The notes under the pieces were generated by a model. It did not search any database and was not told the origin of the DNA. It saw only the letters and a list, made by a program, of their open reading frames with translations. This document shows positions 1 through 6,162 of a stretch of 10,235 nt of DNA, in pieces. Made by a program: the position numbers and the translations under genes. The DNA lies in NCBI GenBank assembly GCA_964368985.1, contig CAYJDW010000089.1, positions 1 through 10,235 of the forward strand, written 5' to 3'. The stretch is from G023898405 sp964368985 (lineage in GTDB: Bacteria; Myxococcota; UBA727; JABDBI01). Numbering within the stretch: the first letter of the stretch is position 1; each line of letters begins with the position of its first letter.

Positions 1-494
1 TCCACTTTTTTAGTTCTGCCACTAACAAAGGTGGTCTGGCATTCTTGTTTACCAATTATTTCCAGCTCGGCATTCCTGATTTGGTAATGAAATACGCGAA
101 ATTGAGTACGTTTATTCGCATCTCGGAATGCACGCGCCGTGCCATTTTCGCAAGCCCTTTTACTAACTGACCAGCCCACAGGCAACTGTCCCCTTACCCA
201 CAATTGGTCCGGTGAATATTGGTTGAGCAAGACCACATTAAATTTTTCATAGCCTGCTAAGTATGCTTGATCATTAGGCAACCAAACTTCACGACCCTGC
301 TCGCTTATTCTGTCTTTATGAGCTCGGTTGAGACTTTGTTTTATAAATTTCTTTTGACTCCACGGTACTAGGTTTTTGTCGTCTAAACTCTGTTCGCGAC
401 TTAGACTTTCTTTCTCCCCGGATCGTTGATCCATGGAAAAGACAAAGGAACTGGTCATGAGCAGGAACACCGATAAAAAATAAAATGATTTCAT
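1..494 (-). CDS. Secreted protein of unknown function, C-terminus cut by window edge
   Basis: An open frame runs from ATG at 494 through 164 codons without a stop and leaves the window at base 1, so the C-terminus is missing. The start is well supported: GGGAGG lies six bases upstream on the minus strand. Residues 1-20 (MKSFYFLSVFLLMTSSFVFS) form a signal peptide with a short basic start and a hydrophobic core, with cleavage plausible just after it. No Cys follows, so this is a soluble exported or periplasmic protein rather than a lipoprotein. The mature part is polar and Gln/Lys/Arg-rich, with Trp residues in VPWSQKK, EVWLPND and LWVRGQLPVGW. It has two Cys about 35 residues apart (RACENGT, KQECQTT) that could form a disulfide. 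I do not recognise the family. A hairpin overlaps the ribosome binding site. Confidence 0.75.
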   Translation of the reverse strand, partial: MKSFYFLSVFLLMTSSFVFSMDQRSGEKESLSREQSLDDKNLVPWSQKKFIKQSLNRAHKDRISEQGREVWLPNDQAYLAGYEKFNVVLLNQYSPDQLWVRGQLPVGWSVSKRACENGTARAFRDANKRTQFRVFHYQIRNAELEIIGKQECQTTFVSGRTKKV

Positions 495-500
495 AAGAAA

Positions 501-526
501 CCTCCCTCAGGACAACTTGCTGAGGG
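501..526 (-). promoter_or_regulatory. Hairpin overlapping the Shine-Dalgarno of the secreted-protein gene
   Basis: On the minus strand CCCTCAG (520-526) and CTGAGGG (504-510) are perfect 7-bp complements with a 9-base loop. The 3' arm runs into AGG, so the ribosome binding site GGGAGG of the gene starting at 494 is half buried in the stem. This could limit translation. Since TTTCTT follows, it could also be a weak terminator or attenuator. The stem is seen directly; the role is inferred. Confidence 0.45.
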
Positions 527-550
527 GGCCAAATATTCATTTTTTTGTCA

Positions 551-694
551 CTATTGCGGCAGAGGGCGTACTTTGTCGTTCTCGTCGTAATAGGTTTTTA
601 CTTTCTTTTCTTTCCCGTAAATCCAGGACAAAGTCGTTTAGTGGCGTGTTAGCTCAGAAATCATGATTAGTGATTTACCACTAAGAGCCGGCAT
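551..694 (-). pseudogene. Possible decayed small ORF with an in-frame stop
   Basis: The spacer between glyS and the secreted-protein gene holds no intact gene. One minus-strand frame reads from ATG at 694 for 18 codons (MPALSGKSLIMISELTRH), meets TAA at codon 19, and continues for 28 codons to TAG at 551. The second part includes WIYGKEKKVKTYYDENDKV, whose mixed charged and aromatic residues and codon use look like real protein rather than random sequence. It could be the tail of a gene broken by a nonsense change or by rearrangement, lying just upstream of the secreted-protein gene in the same direction. It is short and has no recognised family, so chance remains possible. Confidence 0.2.
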
Positions 695-792
695 TCAATT
701 ATCCTATAATGATGGAACCTGGCTGTTAATTTTTTATTGGAGGCTATTACAAACAAAGCATCACTCGCGGAAACCTTCCCCACATTCCACCA

Positions 793-2892
793 TTAAAGAT
801 GCGTAAAATCTGCGATTTTATCCGCCATCTGTTTAATCACACCCAAAAGGTTGAGGCGGGCATTTTTTAGTTTTTCGTCTTCAACCATCACCATCACACC
901 GTCGAAAAAAGCATCGAGTTTTGGTTTAATCAGGGCGATGCCTGAGAGAAGATCGCTGTAATGAGTGCGCCCAACCACGCCAAATTTGTTCACCTGCTCA
1001 ACGGCGATTATCAAGTCTATTTCGCAGGCGAGTGTGAGGGTTTGCCCTGCATTGCTTTCAGTAAATTTCTCGCCACTGCTTATGGCTTTTTTAACAATAT
1101 TACTTGCACGTTTTATAGTTTGCACGAGGCTGTCAAAACTATCGGGATTTTTCCGACGCATACTAAACAGCGTTTGGGCGCGCAAAAAAACATCGAGCAT
1201 ATCATTGGAGCCTACCGCCAAAACACTATCAGCAAAACTTACGGCCAAATCTTTTTGCTCACGACCCAGCTCGTCAATCAAAAGTCCTCGTGCACGCTGC
1301 ACCATAAAATCTCGCACTTCTTCTCGAATGCTGGCTGCTTTTTGAGCAAACTTTTCGCCAAAAGCACGAAGCGCCAAATCGATTAAAATTGGCAATTCAA
1401 TCGGCATCTCAAACTCGACGATAATCCGCACAATAGCGATAGCATTTCGTCTTAAAGCAAAGGGATCTTTATTTCCCTTAGGACCTTTGCCAATGGCAGT
1501 GATACCTACCAAAGTATCAAGCTTGTCGGCGAGGGATAAAATTGACGCGGCTTTGTTAGGCGGCAAAGCATCCTCAGAAAAACGAGGCCAATAATGGGTT
1601 CGAATGGCCTCACATACTGCAGTGCTAGAGCCGCTATTGGCCGCATAAATTGCACCCATAATGCCCTGAAGCTCGGGAAACTGCCCCACTACTCCCGTCA
1701 CTAAATCGGCTTTCAAAAGAGGCGCTGCCTCTTTAATAATTTTTATTTCGCCCTCGCTGCAACGAAGCAAGGAGGCAATTTCGCCGGCGATACGTTCAAT
1801 GCGCTGAGCTTTTTCTTGAACCGTTCCCAGTTCCCGCTCAAATACCACCGTGGCCAAAGCTTCAGCATGTTCGCTTAAAGTCTTTTTTTGATCTTCAGCA
1901 AAATAAAAAGCACCATCTTCAAAACGAGCGCGTAAGACCCGGGCATTTCCTGCAGCAAAGACCTTCTCATCATGGGGCAATGTCCCCGCTACGCAAACGA
2001 AATAAGGCAGCAATTTTTCCTGTGCATCATAAACAGCGAAGCACTTTTGGTGGGTTTTCATCTCGCTGATAAGAATTTCCTTGGGGATCGCCAAATAGCG
2101 CTCATCAAAACTACCCACGATGACAAAGGGATTTTCCACTAAGTTTTTTACCGTATCCATGAGCTCAGGATCTTCAAGCAAACGCCCACCCACCGCACTC
2201 ACGCGCGCTTGGGCCTGCTCTTCAATCAAGCGAGCACGTTCACTTTGAGAGATAATCACCGAACGCTTTTTAAGCTCACTCAAATATTGAGCATTGGACG
2301 TCACCACGAAAGGTGCTGGACTTAGAAATCGATGCCCAAAGGATTGAGAACCTGATTCCACGTCGGCAAATTTTAAAGCAAGAATTTCGCCATTGAACAA
2401 AGCCACCATCCATCGAATGGGTCTTGCGAATGAATCGCCCGAACTTTCCCATCGCATACGCTTTTTAAAGGGGATCTTTCGCATCATGTCGAGAAGAACA
2501 GCGGGGAGCAACGCAGCAGTTTCTTGGCCCTTGATGGATAATTTTGCGGCAATCACGTCGCCTTTGTCGGTTTTCTTCAGATACAGAGCCGATTCATCGA
2601 GGCCTTTAGCTTTGATGAAACCCAAACCCGCTTTACTCAAAACGCCAGGTTTTTCATAAGCAACGTTAACACTCGGCCCCATCACTTCTTCTTCACAATC
2701 GGCCTGCATGGTCGCTAAATTTTCGCACATGAGCACAAGGCGTCGAGGCGTGGCTTCGACTGAAATACCGCTTAGCTTGAGGCCCTTGTTCGCCATTTCA
2801 GTTTTAAAAAATTCGGCCATAAAAGCGATGGCTGGGTCGAGGGAATGGGCGGGTAGTTCTTCAACACCGATTTCAAATAAGAGCTCTGACAT
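793..2892 (-). CDS. glyS: Glycyl-tRNA synthetase, beta subunit
   Basis: This is the 699-residue beta subunit of the alpha2beta2 bacterial glycyl-tRNA synthetase, which binds tRNA-Gly so that the alpha subunit can charge it with glycine in the cytoplasm. The full family length is present. The N-terminus MSELLFEIGVEELPA is the family signature. Further conserved blocks are IPKEILISEMKTHQKCFAVYD (about 269-289), SLADKLDTLVGITAIGKGPK (about 453-472) followed by DPFALRR, and the C-terminal anticodon-binding-like end FDGVMVMVEDEKLKNARLNL (about 658-677). It starts 10 bases after glyQ stops; AGGAT overlapping the glyQ stop region serves as ribosome binding site, so the two subunits are cotranscribed and probably translationally coupled. 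No clear terminator is visible downstream. Several long antisense frames inside it are shadows. Confidence 0.97.
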   Translation of the reverse strand: MSELLFEIGVEELPAHSLDPAIAFMAEFFKTEMANKGLKLSGISVEATPRRLVLMCENLATMQADCEEEVMGPSVNVAYEKPGVLSKAGLGFIKAKGLDESALYLKKTDKGDVIAAKLSIKGQETAALLPAVLLDMMRKIPFKKRMRWESSGDSFARPIRWMVALFNGEILALKFADVESGSQSFGHRFLSPAPFVVTSNAQYLSELKKRSVIISQSERARLIEEQAQARVSAVGGRLLEDPELMDTVKNLVENPFVIVGSFDERYLAIPKEILISEMKTHQKCFAVYDAQEKLLPYFVCVAGTLPHDEKVFAAGNARVLRARFEDGAFYFAEDQKKTLSEHAEALATVVFERELGTVQEKAQRIERIAGEIASLLRCSEGEIKIIKEAAPLLKADLVTGVVGQFPELQGIMGAIYAANSGSSTAVCEAIRTHYWPRFSEDALPPNKAASILSLADKLDTLVGITAIGKGPKGNKDPFALRRNAIAIVRIIVEFEMPIELPILIDLALRAFGEKFAQKAASIREEVRDFMVQRARGLLIDELGREQKDLAVSFADSVLAVGSNDMLDVFLRAQTLFSMRRKNPDSFDSLVQTIKRASNIVKKAISSGEKFTESNAGQTLTLACEIDLIIAVEQVNKFGVVGRTHYSDLLSGIALIKPKLDAFFDGVMVMVEDEKLKNARLNLLGVIKQMADKIADFTHL

Positions 2893-2902
2893 GGTTTCAA
2901 TC

Positions 2903-3763
2903 CTAACTTAGTTCGACATATTTGAGAGCACAATTCTTAGCCATAGCGCGAATGCGGCCAATATAGTGAGCACGTTCTGTAACACTCACCGCCCCTCTTG
3001 CATCAAGAATATTAAAGGCGTGGCTGCACTTTAAGACATAGTCATAGGCAGGAATGGCAAGATTTTGATCGAGGAGAATTTGCGCCTGGCCATAATAATC
3101 TTCGAAATGGCGCTGTTGCATAGCCACGTCGGCAAAATGAAAATTATGGTGCGACCATTCAAACTCGTCGCGCTTATGAACTTCGCCATAGCTTATTTTT
3201 TTTCCATTCGGCAAAACGGCCCACACCAGATCAAAAACATTTTCAACATTCTGCATGTACATGGCCAATCTCTCGAGGCCATAGGTCAATTCACAACAAG
3301 GCGTGCTCAATTCAATGCCGCCATTTTGCTGAAAATAAGTGAACTGGGTAACTTCCATACCATGAGCCCACACTTCCCAGCCTAATCCCCAGGAACCCAA
3401 AGCTGGATGTTCCCAATCGTCCTCGACAAAACGCATATCAAATTCTTTAGGCTCAAAACCGATAGCGCGTAAAGAATCAAGATAAAGCTCTTGGGCATTT
3501 TTGGGACATGGTTTTAAAATTACTTGGTATTGATAAAAATGCTGCATGCGATTGGGATTTTCGCCATAACGACCATCGGCCGGTCTGCGGCTTGGCTCGA
3601 CATAAGCAACATTCCACGGCGCATCGCCTAATACTCGTAAAAATGTATGTTTGTTAAGCGTACCTGCGCCTACTTCAATATCGCAGGGTTGCGCAATAAC
3701 GCAGCCATAATCAGCCCAGTAGCGCTCGAGCTTGAGAATCATGTCCTGAAAGGTCGTTGTCAT
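2903..3763 (-). CDS. glyQ: Glycyl-tRNA synthetase, alpha subunit
   Basis: This 286-residue class II aminoacyl-tRNA synthetase subunit forms glycyl-adenylate and carries the catalytic site of the alpha2beta2 enzyme. Family hallmarks are clear: VGAGT (31-35), PSRRPADGRYGENPNR (57-72), RFVEDDWE (111-118), GLGWEVWAHGMEVTQFTYFQ (126-145) and ELTYGLERLAMY (158-169). The length is close to family norm. It is first in a two-gene operon with glyS. The ribosome binding site is poor (TTTTAAGACCA before ATG), and the start is chosen because MTTTFQDMILKLERYWADYGC aligns with known N-termini. A candidate promoter and inverted repeat lie upstream. The 5' region is too short for a T-box leader. Confidence 0.97.
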   Translation of the reverse strand: MTTTFQDMILKLERYWADYGCVIAQPCDIEVGAGTLNKHTFLRVLGDAPWNVAYVEPSRRPADGRYGENPNRMQHFYQYQVILKPCPKNAQELYLDSLRAIGFEPKEFDMRFVEDDWEHPALGSWGLGWEVWAHGMEVTQFTYFQQNGGIELSTPCCELTYGLERLAMYMQNVENVFDLVWAVLPNGKKISYGEVHKRDEFEWSHHNFHFADVAMQQRHFEDYYGQAQILLDQNLAIPAYDYVLKCSHAFNILDARGAVSVTERAHYIGRIRAMAKNCALKYVELS

Positions 3764-3807
3764 TGGTCTTAAAACCTCGCCTCAGCTGAATTTTTTACTA
3801 TCCACCT

Positions 3808-3833
3808 ATTGTACTAGTTGCTAGCAGTGTCAA
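3808..3833 (-). promoter_or_regulatory. Candidate glyQ promoter
   Basis: On the minus strand a perfect -35 box TTGACA (3828-3833) is followed by TACAAT (3808-3813), a one-mismatch -10 box. The spacing is only 14 bases, shorter than the usual 16-18, so the pair is imperfect. One arm of the CTAG inverted repeat fills the spacer exactly, which would suit a repressor or activator site. The alternative -10 at 17-base spacing (AATAGG) is poor. Confidence 0.3.
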
Positions 3834-3850
3834 TTTAGACTAGCAACTAG
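3814..3850. repeat. 11-bp CTAG-rich inverted repeat between divergent genes
   Basis: CTAGTTGCTAG (3814-3824) and CTAGCAACTAG (3840-3850) are perfect reverse complements separated by 15 bases. Each arm is itself CTAG-N3-CTAG, and a fifth CTAG lies at 3861. CTAG is rare in most bacterial genomes, so five within about 50 bases is unlikely to be accidental. The position between glyQ and the lipoprotein genes, with one arm inside a candidate promoter, suggests an operator serving one or both directions. A hairpin in the transcript is the alternative. Confidence 0.5.
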
Positions 3851-3890
3851 GGGGAAAATTCTAGTTTAACCATAAAATAGGAAGATTAAG

Positions 3891-4118
3891 ATGAGAACAA
3901 AATTAGTAGTATCCGCTGTAGCATTGGCATTGACCTTGGGAACCGCTTGCACCAAGGGCTGTAACAAAGCTGCCGAACAAGCTGCTCCTCAAGGAATCCC
4001 TGACGCCAAAGCCGAAGAAAAAGCTGAAGGCCATCCTGCTGAAGGCACCCCTCCAGTGGCTGCTGAGCCTGAAGGCGAAGGGGATGCAGAACCTGAGGCT
4101 GAGCAGAACCTAGAATAG
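3891..4118 (+). CDS. Small acidic lipoprotein-like protein, duplicated head of its neighbour
   Basis: This 75-residue protein starts at an ATG preceded by AGGAAG with six-base spacing. Residues 1-19 (MRTKLVVSAVALALTLGTA) form a signal peptide ending before Cys20. GTAC is a loose lipobox because the -3 position is Gly rather than the usual Leu, so lipidation is likely but not certain; a second Cys follows at 24. The remainder is a Pro/Glu/Ala-rich acidic tail with no folded domain visible. Its first 35 residues match those of the downstream cyclophilin lipoprotein almost residue for residue, and the leader AGGAAGATTAAG is identical, so the pair arose by duplication. The next gene starts 10 bases after this stop. 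The function is unknown; a detached signal and linker that lost or never had its catalytic domain is one reading. Confidence 0.7.
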   Translation: MRTKLVVSAVALALTLGTACTKGCNKAAEQAAPQGIPDAKAEEKAEGHPAEGTPPVAAEPEGEGDAEPEAEQNLE

Positions 4119-4128
4119 GAAGATTAAG

Positions 4129-4863
4129 ATGAAAAAAAAATTAGTAGTCTCCGCTGTGGCATTTGCCTTGACCATGGGAACCGCTTGCACCAAGGGCTGC
4201 GTTAAGCCTGGCGAGCAAGCAGCTCCTCAAGGGAGCCAAAAAGGCGAGGACAAAGCCCCAAGGCAGGCTGAACCTGAGCCTGAAAAGAAACCTGAAAGTG
4301 AGGAGTTAAAAAAATTGAAAACTGAATTCGATCTTAAAGCCGGCGACAAACTAATCGCAACCATTGATACCAGCATGGGCCCTATTAAAGTTGAACTTTT
4401 TTGGGATAAAGCACCAATCACCGTAGAAAACTTTGCTGGTCTTGCTCTCGGTAAGAAAGAATGGACCGATCCTAAATCCAAAGAAAAAGTGAACAAGCCT
4501 CTTTATGACGGCACCATTTTTCACCGTGTCATCAAAGGTTTCATGATCCAAGGCGGAGATCCTCTCGGCATGGGTATTGGCGGGCCTGGCTATAAATTTC
4601 AAGATGAATTTCATCCTGAGTTAAGACACTCAGCCAAAGGTATCTTGTCCATGGCTAATTCCGGTCCAAATACTAACGGTTCGCAGTTTTTTATCACTGA
4701 AGGCCCTACCCCTCACCTCGACAACCGCCATTCGGTTTTCGGACAAGTGAAGGATCCTGAGTCATTGGAAGTCATCAGCAAAATTGGCGATACAGCCACC
4801 GATGCTCAAGACAAACCAAAGACTCCTGTGCTAATAAAAAGCATCAAAATCATCAAAGGCTAA
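4129..4863 (+). CDS. Lipoprotein-type cyclophilin peptidyl-prolyl isomerase
   Basis: This 244-residue protein has a signal peptide (1-19) ending before Cys20 with a loose lipobox (GTAC), a charged Pro/Glu/Lys linker (about 25-70), and a cyclophilin domain (about 75-243). The domain shows FHRVIKGFMIQGGD (131-144), with catalytic Arg133, then GILSMANSGPNTNGSQFFIT (171-190) and HLDNRHSVFG (196-205). His196 occupies the place of human CypA Trp121; such replacements occur in bacterial cyclophilins and reduce cyclosporin binding. The role would be cis-trans isomerisation of prolyl bonds in exported proteins at the periplasmic face of a membrane. The ribosome binding site is AGGAAG at six-base spacing. 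A strong terminator follows. The gene converges with the phasin-like gene, overlapping it by four bases. Confidence 0.92.
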   Translation: MKKKLVVSAVAFALTMGTACTKGCVKPGEQAAPQGSQKGEDKAPRQAEPEPEKKPESEELKKLKTEFDLKAGDKLIATIDTSMGPIKVELFWDKAPITVENFAGLALGKKEWTDPKSKEKVNKPLYDGTIFHRVIKGFMIQGGDPLGMGIGGPGYKFQDEFHPELRHSAKGILSMANSGPNTNGSQFFITEGPTPHLDNRHSVFGQVKDPESLEVISKIGDTATDAQDKPKTPVLIKSIKIIKG

Positions 4864-5243
4864 GCGCTTTTTTTGGTAGTAGTATGAGCGGCTTTCGAAG
4901 CCGCTTTTTTTGGTGATTTTTTATCAGAAAAGCTAATGCTTGCAGATATTTCAATAGTTTGCCCAGCTAAGACTTTACGAATAATTTCATCCAGCTCAAT
5001 TTTCCCTAAAAATTGTTTCACTTCATTGGCAATGAGACCGCTCACTTCTTTTTTCGTTTTATCCGCCTGGGCCAAAGCCGAAGCAATAACATTTTTGGGC
5101 AATTTCATATCAGTGAGAGCATTCATGATACCTTCTTCGGTCATGAAAACCGCTCCAAGCCCGCTTAAAAGAGCCCGTTTGGCCCATTCAGAAACTTTGG
5201 TTGAGGCTGATGAATCGTTATTTTCAAGTTTTTTGTGGCTCAT
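4860..5243 (-). CDS. Phasin-like (polyhydroxyalkanoate granule-associated type) protein
   Basis: This 127-residue protein has a soluble N-terminal region, an alpha-helical core (about 17-88) with the segment AKRALLSGLGAVFMTEEGI, an amphipathic stretch LDEIIRKVLAGQTIEISASI, and a Lys/Ala/Thr-rich tail (SDKKSPKKAASKAAHTTTKK). The core resembles the small phasin-like proteins annotated as polyhydroxyalkanoate synthesis regulators, and the tail resembles the basic tails of granule-associated or DNA-binding phasins. The start at 5243 is preferred over ATG codons 5 to 17 residues upstream because GAGGG sits seven bases before it. No PHA synthase is nearby, so a granule role is not supported by context; a general coiled-coil membrane-associated protein is the alternative. 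It ends inside the stop of the convergent cyclophilin gene. Confidence 0.6.
   Translation of the reverse strand: MSHKKLENNDSSASTKVSEWAKRALLSGLGAVFMTEEGIMNALTDMKLPKNVIASALAQADKTKKEVSGLIANEVKQFLGKIELDEIIRKVLAGQTIEISASISFSDKKSPKKAASKAAHTTTKKSA
4887..4911 (+). terminator. Rho-independent terminator of the cyclophilin operon
   Basis: AGCGGCTT (4887-4894) pairs perfectly with AAGCCGCT (4898-4905) across a three-base loop, followed directly by a run of seven T. On the plus strand this is a textbook intrinsic terminator, 24 bases after the cyclophilin stop. It lies within the coding sequence for the Lys/Ala tail of the opposing gene. On the minus strand no T-run follows the stem, so it should not stop that gene. 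Confidence 0.85.
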
Positions 5244-5250
5244 TAAATTT

Positions 5251-5255
5251 CCCTC
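5251..5255 (-). promoter_or_regulatory. Ribosome binding site fixing the phasin-like gene start
   Basis: GAGGG on the minus strand lies seven bases before the ATG at 5243. The upstream in-frame ATG codons lack such a site, so the shorter 127-residue product is the likely one. Confidence 0.7.
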
Positions 5256-5292
5256 GCGCATTGTTTTTGGAGACTTAACCATTTGGCCAGGC

Positions 5293-5322
5293 AAAATATG
5301 CGCAGTTTAGGGAGGCAGTTAA
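5293..5322 (-). promoter_or_regulatory. Candidate outward promoter in left repeat arm
   Basis: On the minus strand TTAACT (5317-5322) and TATTTT (5293-5298) are spaced by 18 bases, giving a moderate sigma-70-type match ending about 50 bases before the phasin-like start at 5243. Because the arm is palindromically repeated, the same pair occurs facing algH. The boxes are seen; activity is inferred. Confidence 0.25.
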
Positions 5323-5417
5323 TAAATTCGCCCAGGCTAAATGGCTGCAGATTCGGCCGCTTGAAGTGTTTTTTTTATGTTTGGCCTGGGCTTCGCCATT
5401 TAGCCTGGGCGAATTTA

Positions 5418-5447
5418 TTAACTGCCTCCCTAAACTGCGCATATTTT
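5418..5447 (+). promoter_or_regulatory. Candidate outward promoter in right repeat arm
   Basis: TTAACT (5418-5423) and TATTTT (5442-5447), spaced by 18 bases, mirror the boxes in the left arm and point towards algH, whose start is 75 bases further on. A transcript starting here would begin outside the inverted repeat and so would not carry the long hairpin. Confidence 0.25.
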
Positions 5448-5522
5448 CACCATGGTCCTTGCCCGAAACGCTTGTCTGCCTATTATCGACCGCAAAGGCA
5501 TTAAAATCCCGGACGATTAACA

Positions 5523-6086
5523 ATGGCAAACACCATGACACCATCAATCCTCATTGCTCCCCCCTCTTTGGTTGAACAGCCATTTAGCGAATCGGTAATT
5601 GTGCTCGCTGGTCATCAAAAAAATGGCTCGCTCGGCTTTATATTAAATCGCCCCATTGGCATTACCATCAAAGATCTGATGGATGACGACGAAGAACATG
5701 ATCCCATTCACACCAATAAAGAAGTATTGTTTGGCGGTCCGGTAGATAAAAATTCAGGATTTATTATTTATGAGCATAAATATAATCGCCCGCTCGCGCC
5801 CGGTTTCATGATCACCAAAACCGTATCGATTTCCCCCGCCCGCAAACTTCTTGAAGAGGCCGCTTTAGGAAATTTACCCGGCCGTTTTGATCTCATGCTC
5901 GGCTATGCCTCATGGAGCAAAGGCCAATTGTGGCGTGAACTCTCCAAAGGATATTGGCTGCACAGTCCTTTTTCAAAAGAATTAGTCTTTGGCGTGCCCC
6001 ACGAAAACCGTTGGCAATCTTCCTATGAAATTTTAGGAATTTCCCCCCACGCGTTTGTCCATGTGCCCGGCGGTGCCCAAGCCTAA
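5523..6086 (+). CDS. algH: YqgE/AlgH family protein (UPF0301)
   Basis: This 187-residue protein is of typical length for the YqgE/AlgH family, widespread in Gram-negative bacteria and named from an alginate regulator in Pseudomonas; its biochemical role is not settled. Family features are an N-terminal ILIAPPSLVEQPFSESVIVL (compare LIAMPxLxDPxFxRSVVYI), then NGSLGFILNRP, FGGPVDKNSGFIIYEH, the very characteristic LMLGYASWSKGQL (about 123-135), and a C-terminal block ENRWQSSYEILGISPHAFV. It has no signal peptide and should be cytoplasmic. The ribosome binding site is weak (GGACGA, about 9 bases upstream). A 22-codon ORF ends two bases before the start. tRNA-Cys lies 76 bases downstream. Confidence 0.93.
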   Translation: MANTMTPSILIAPPSLVEQPFSESVIVLAGHQKNGSLGFILNRPIGITIKDLMDDDEEHDPIHTNKEVLFGGPVDKNSGFIIYEHKYNRPLAPGFMITKTVSISPARKLLEEAALGNLPGRFDLMLGYASWSKGQLWRELSKGYWLHSPFSKELVFGVPHENRWQSSYEILGISPHAFVHVPGGAQA

Positions 6087-6120
6087 AGAATATTAATATC
6101 GATATTTTTCAGGCCCTTTC

Positions 6121-6149
6121 TTGACCTTTCAAAATAAAATGCCATACCT
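6121..6149 (+). promoter_or_regulatory. Candidate promoter of tRNA-Cys (and mvaD)
   Basis: TTGACC (6121-6126), one mismatch from the -35 consensus, is followed at 17 bases by a weak -10 (ATACCT, 6144-6149), 13 bases before the tRNA 5' end. The -35 is good and the -10 poor. Confidence 0.35.
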
Positions 6150-6162
6150 TCAATCAAGTGAT

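Larger units (their letters stand above)
5293..5447. repeat. Perfect 53-bp inverted repeat with 49-base loop
   Basis: The arm 5293-5345 is an exact reverse complement of 5395-5447, with no mismatch over 53 bases. The loop 5346-5394 contains a run of eight T and a further GCCTGGGC box. The structure lies between the divergent phasin-like and algH genes, so it is not in the usual place of a terminator. No flanking target-site duplication is evident and no transposase gene is present. It could be a small non-autonomous element, a structured RNA, or a symmetric regulatory region. Frames that run through it on either strand are artefacts of the symmetry. Confidence 0.95.

Noticed and set aside
316..540. 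74-codon minus-strand frame starting at 540
   Set aside because: It is out of frame with the well-supported secreted-protein gene starting at 494, has a weak start and no recognisable features.
961..1386. Overlapping 126- and 141-codon plus-strand frames
   Set aside because: They lie entirely within glyS on the opposite strand, which is securely identified, and have no ribosome binding site or recognisable domain.
3811..3827. TrpR operator, since GTACTAGTT matches one half of the classical site
   Set aside because: The second half fits poorly and the CTAG spacing is three bases rather than four. A TrpR site upstream of glyQ is not expected, so only an unknown operator is proposed.
3764..3890. 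T-box riboswitch controlling glyQS
   Set aside because: The spacer is about 127 bases and shared with a divergent gene; no specifier stem, T-box sequence or terminator is visible, and T-boxes are mainly found in Gram-positive bacteria.
5293..5447. Invertible promoter switch using the 53-bp arms as recombination sites
   Set aside because: The loop is only 49 bases, contains no clear promoter, and no recombinase gene is in the window.
5275..5547. Frames of 70-90 codons on both strands through the region between the phasin-like gene and algH
   Set aside because: They arise because both strands read the same palindrome (MRSLGRQLINSPRLNG appears in both). They lack ribosome binding sites and similarity to known proteins.
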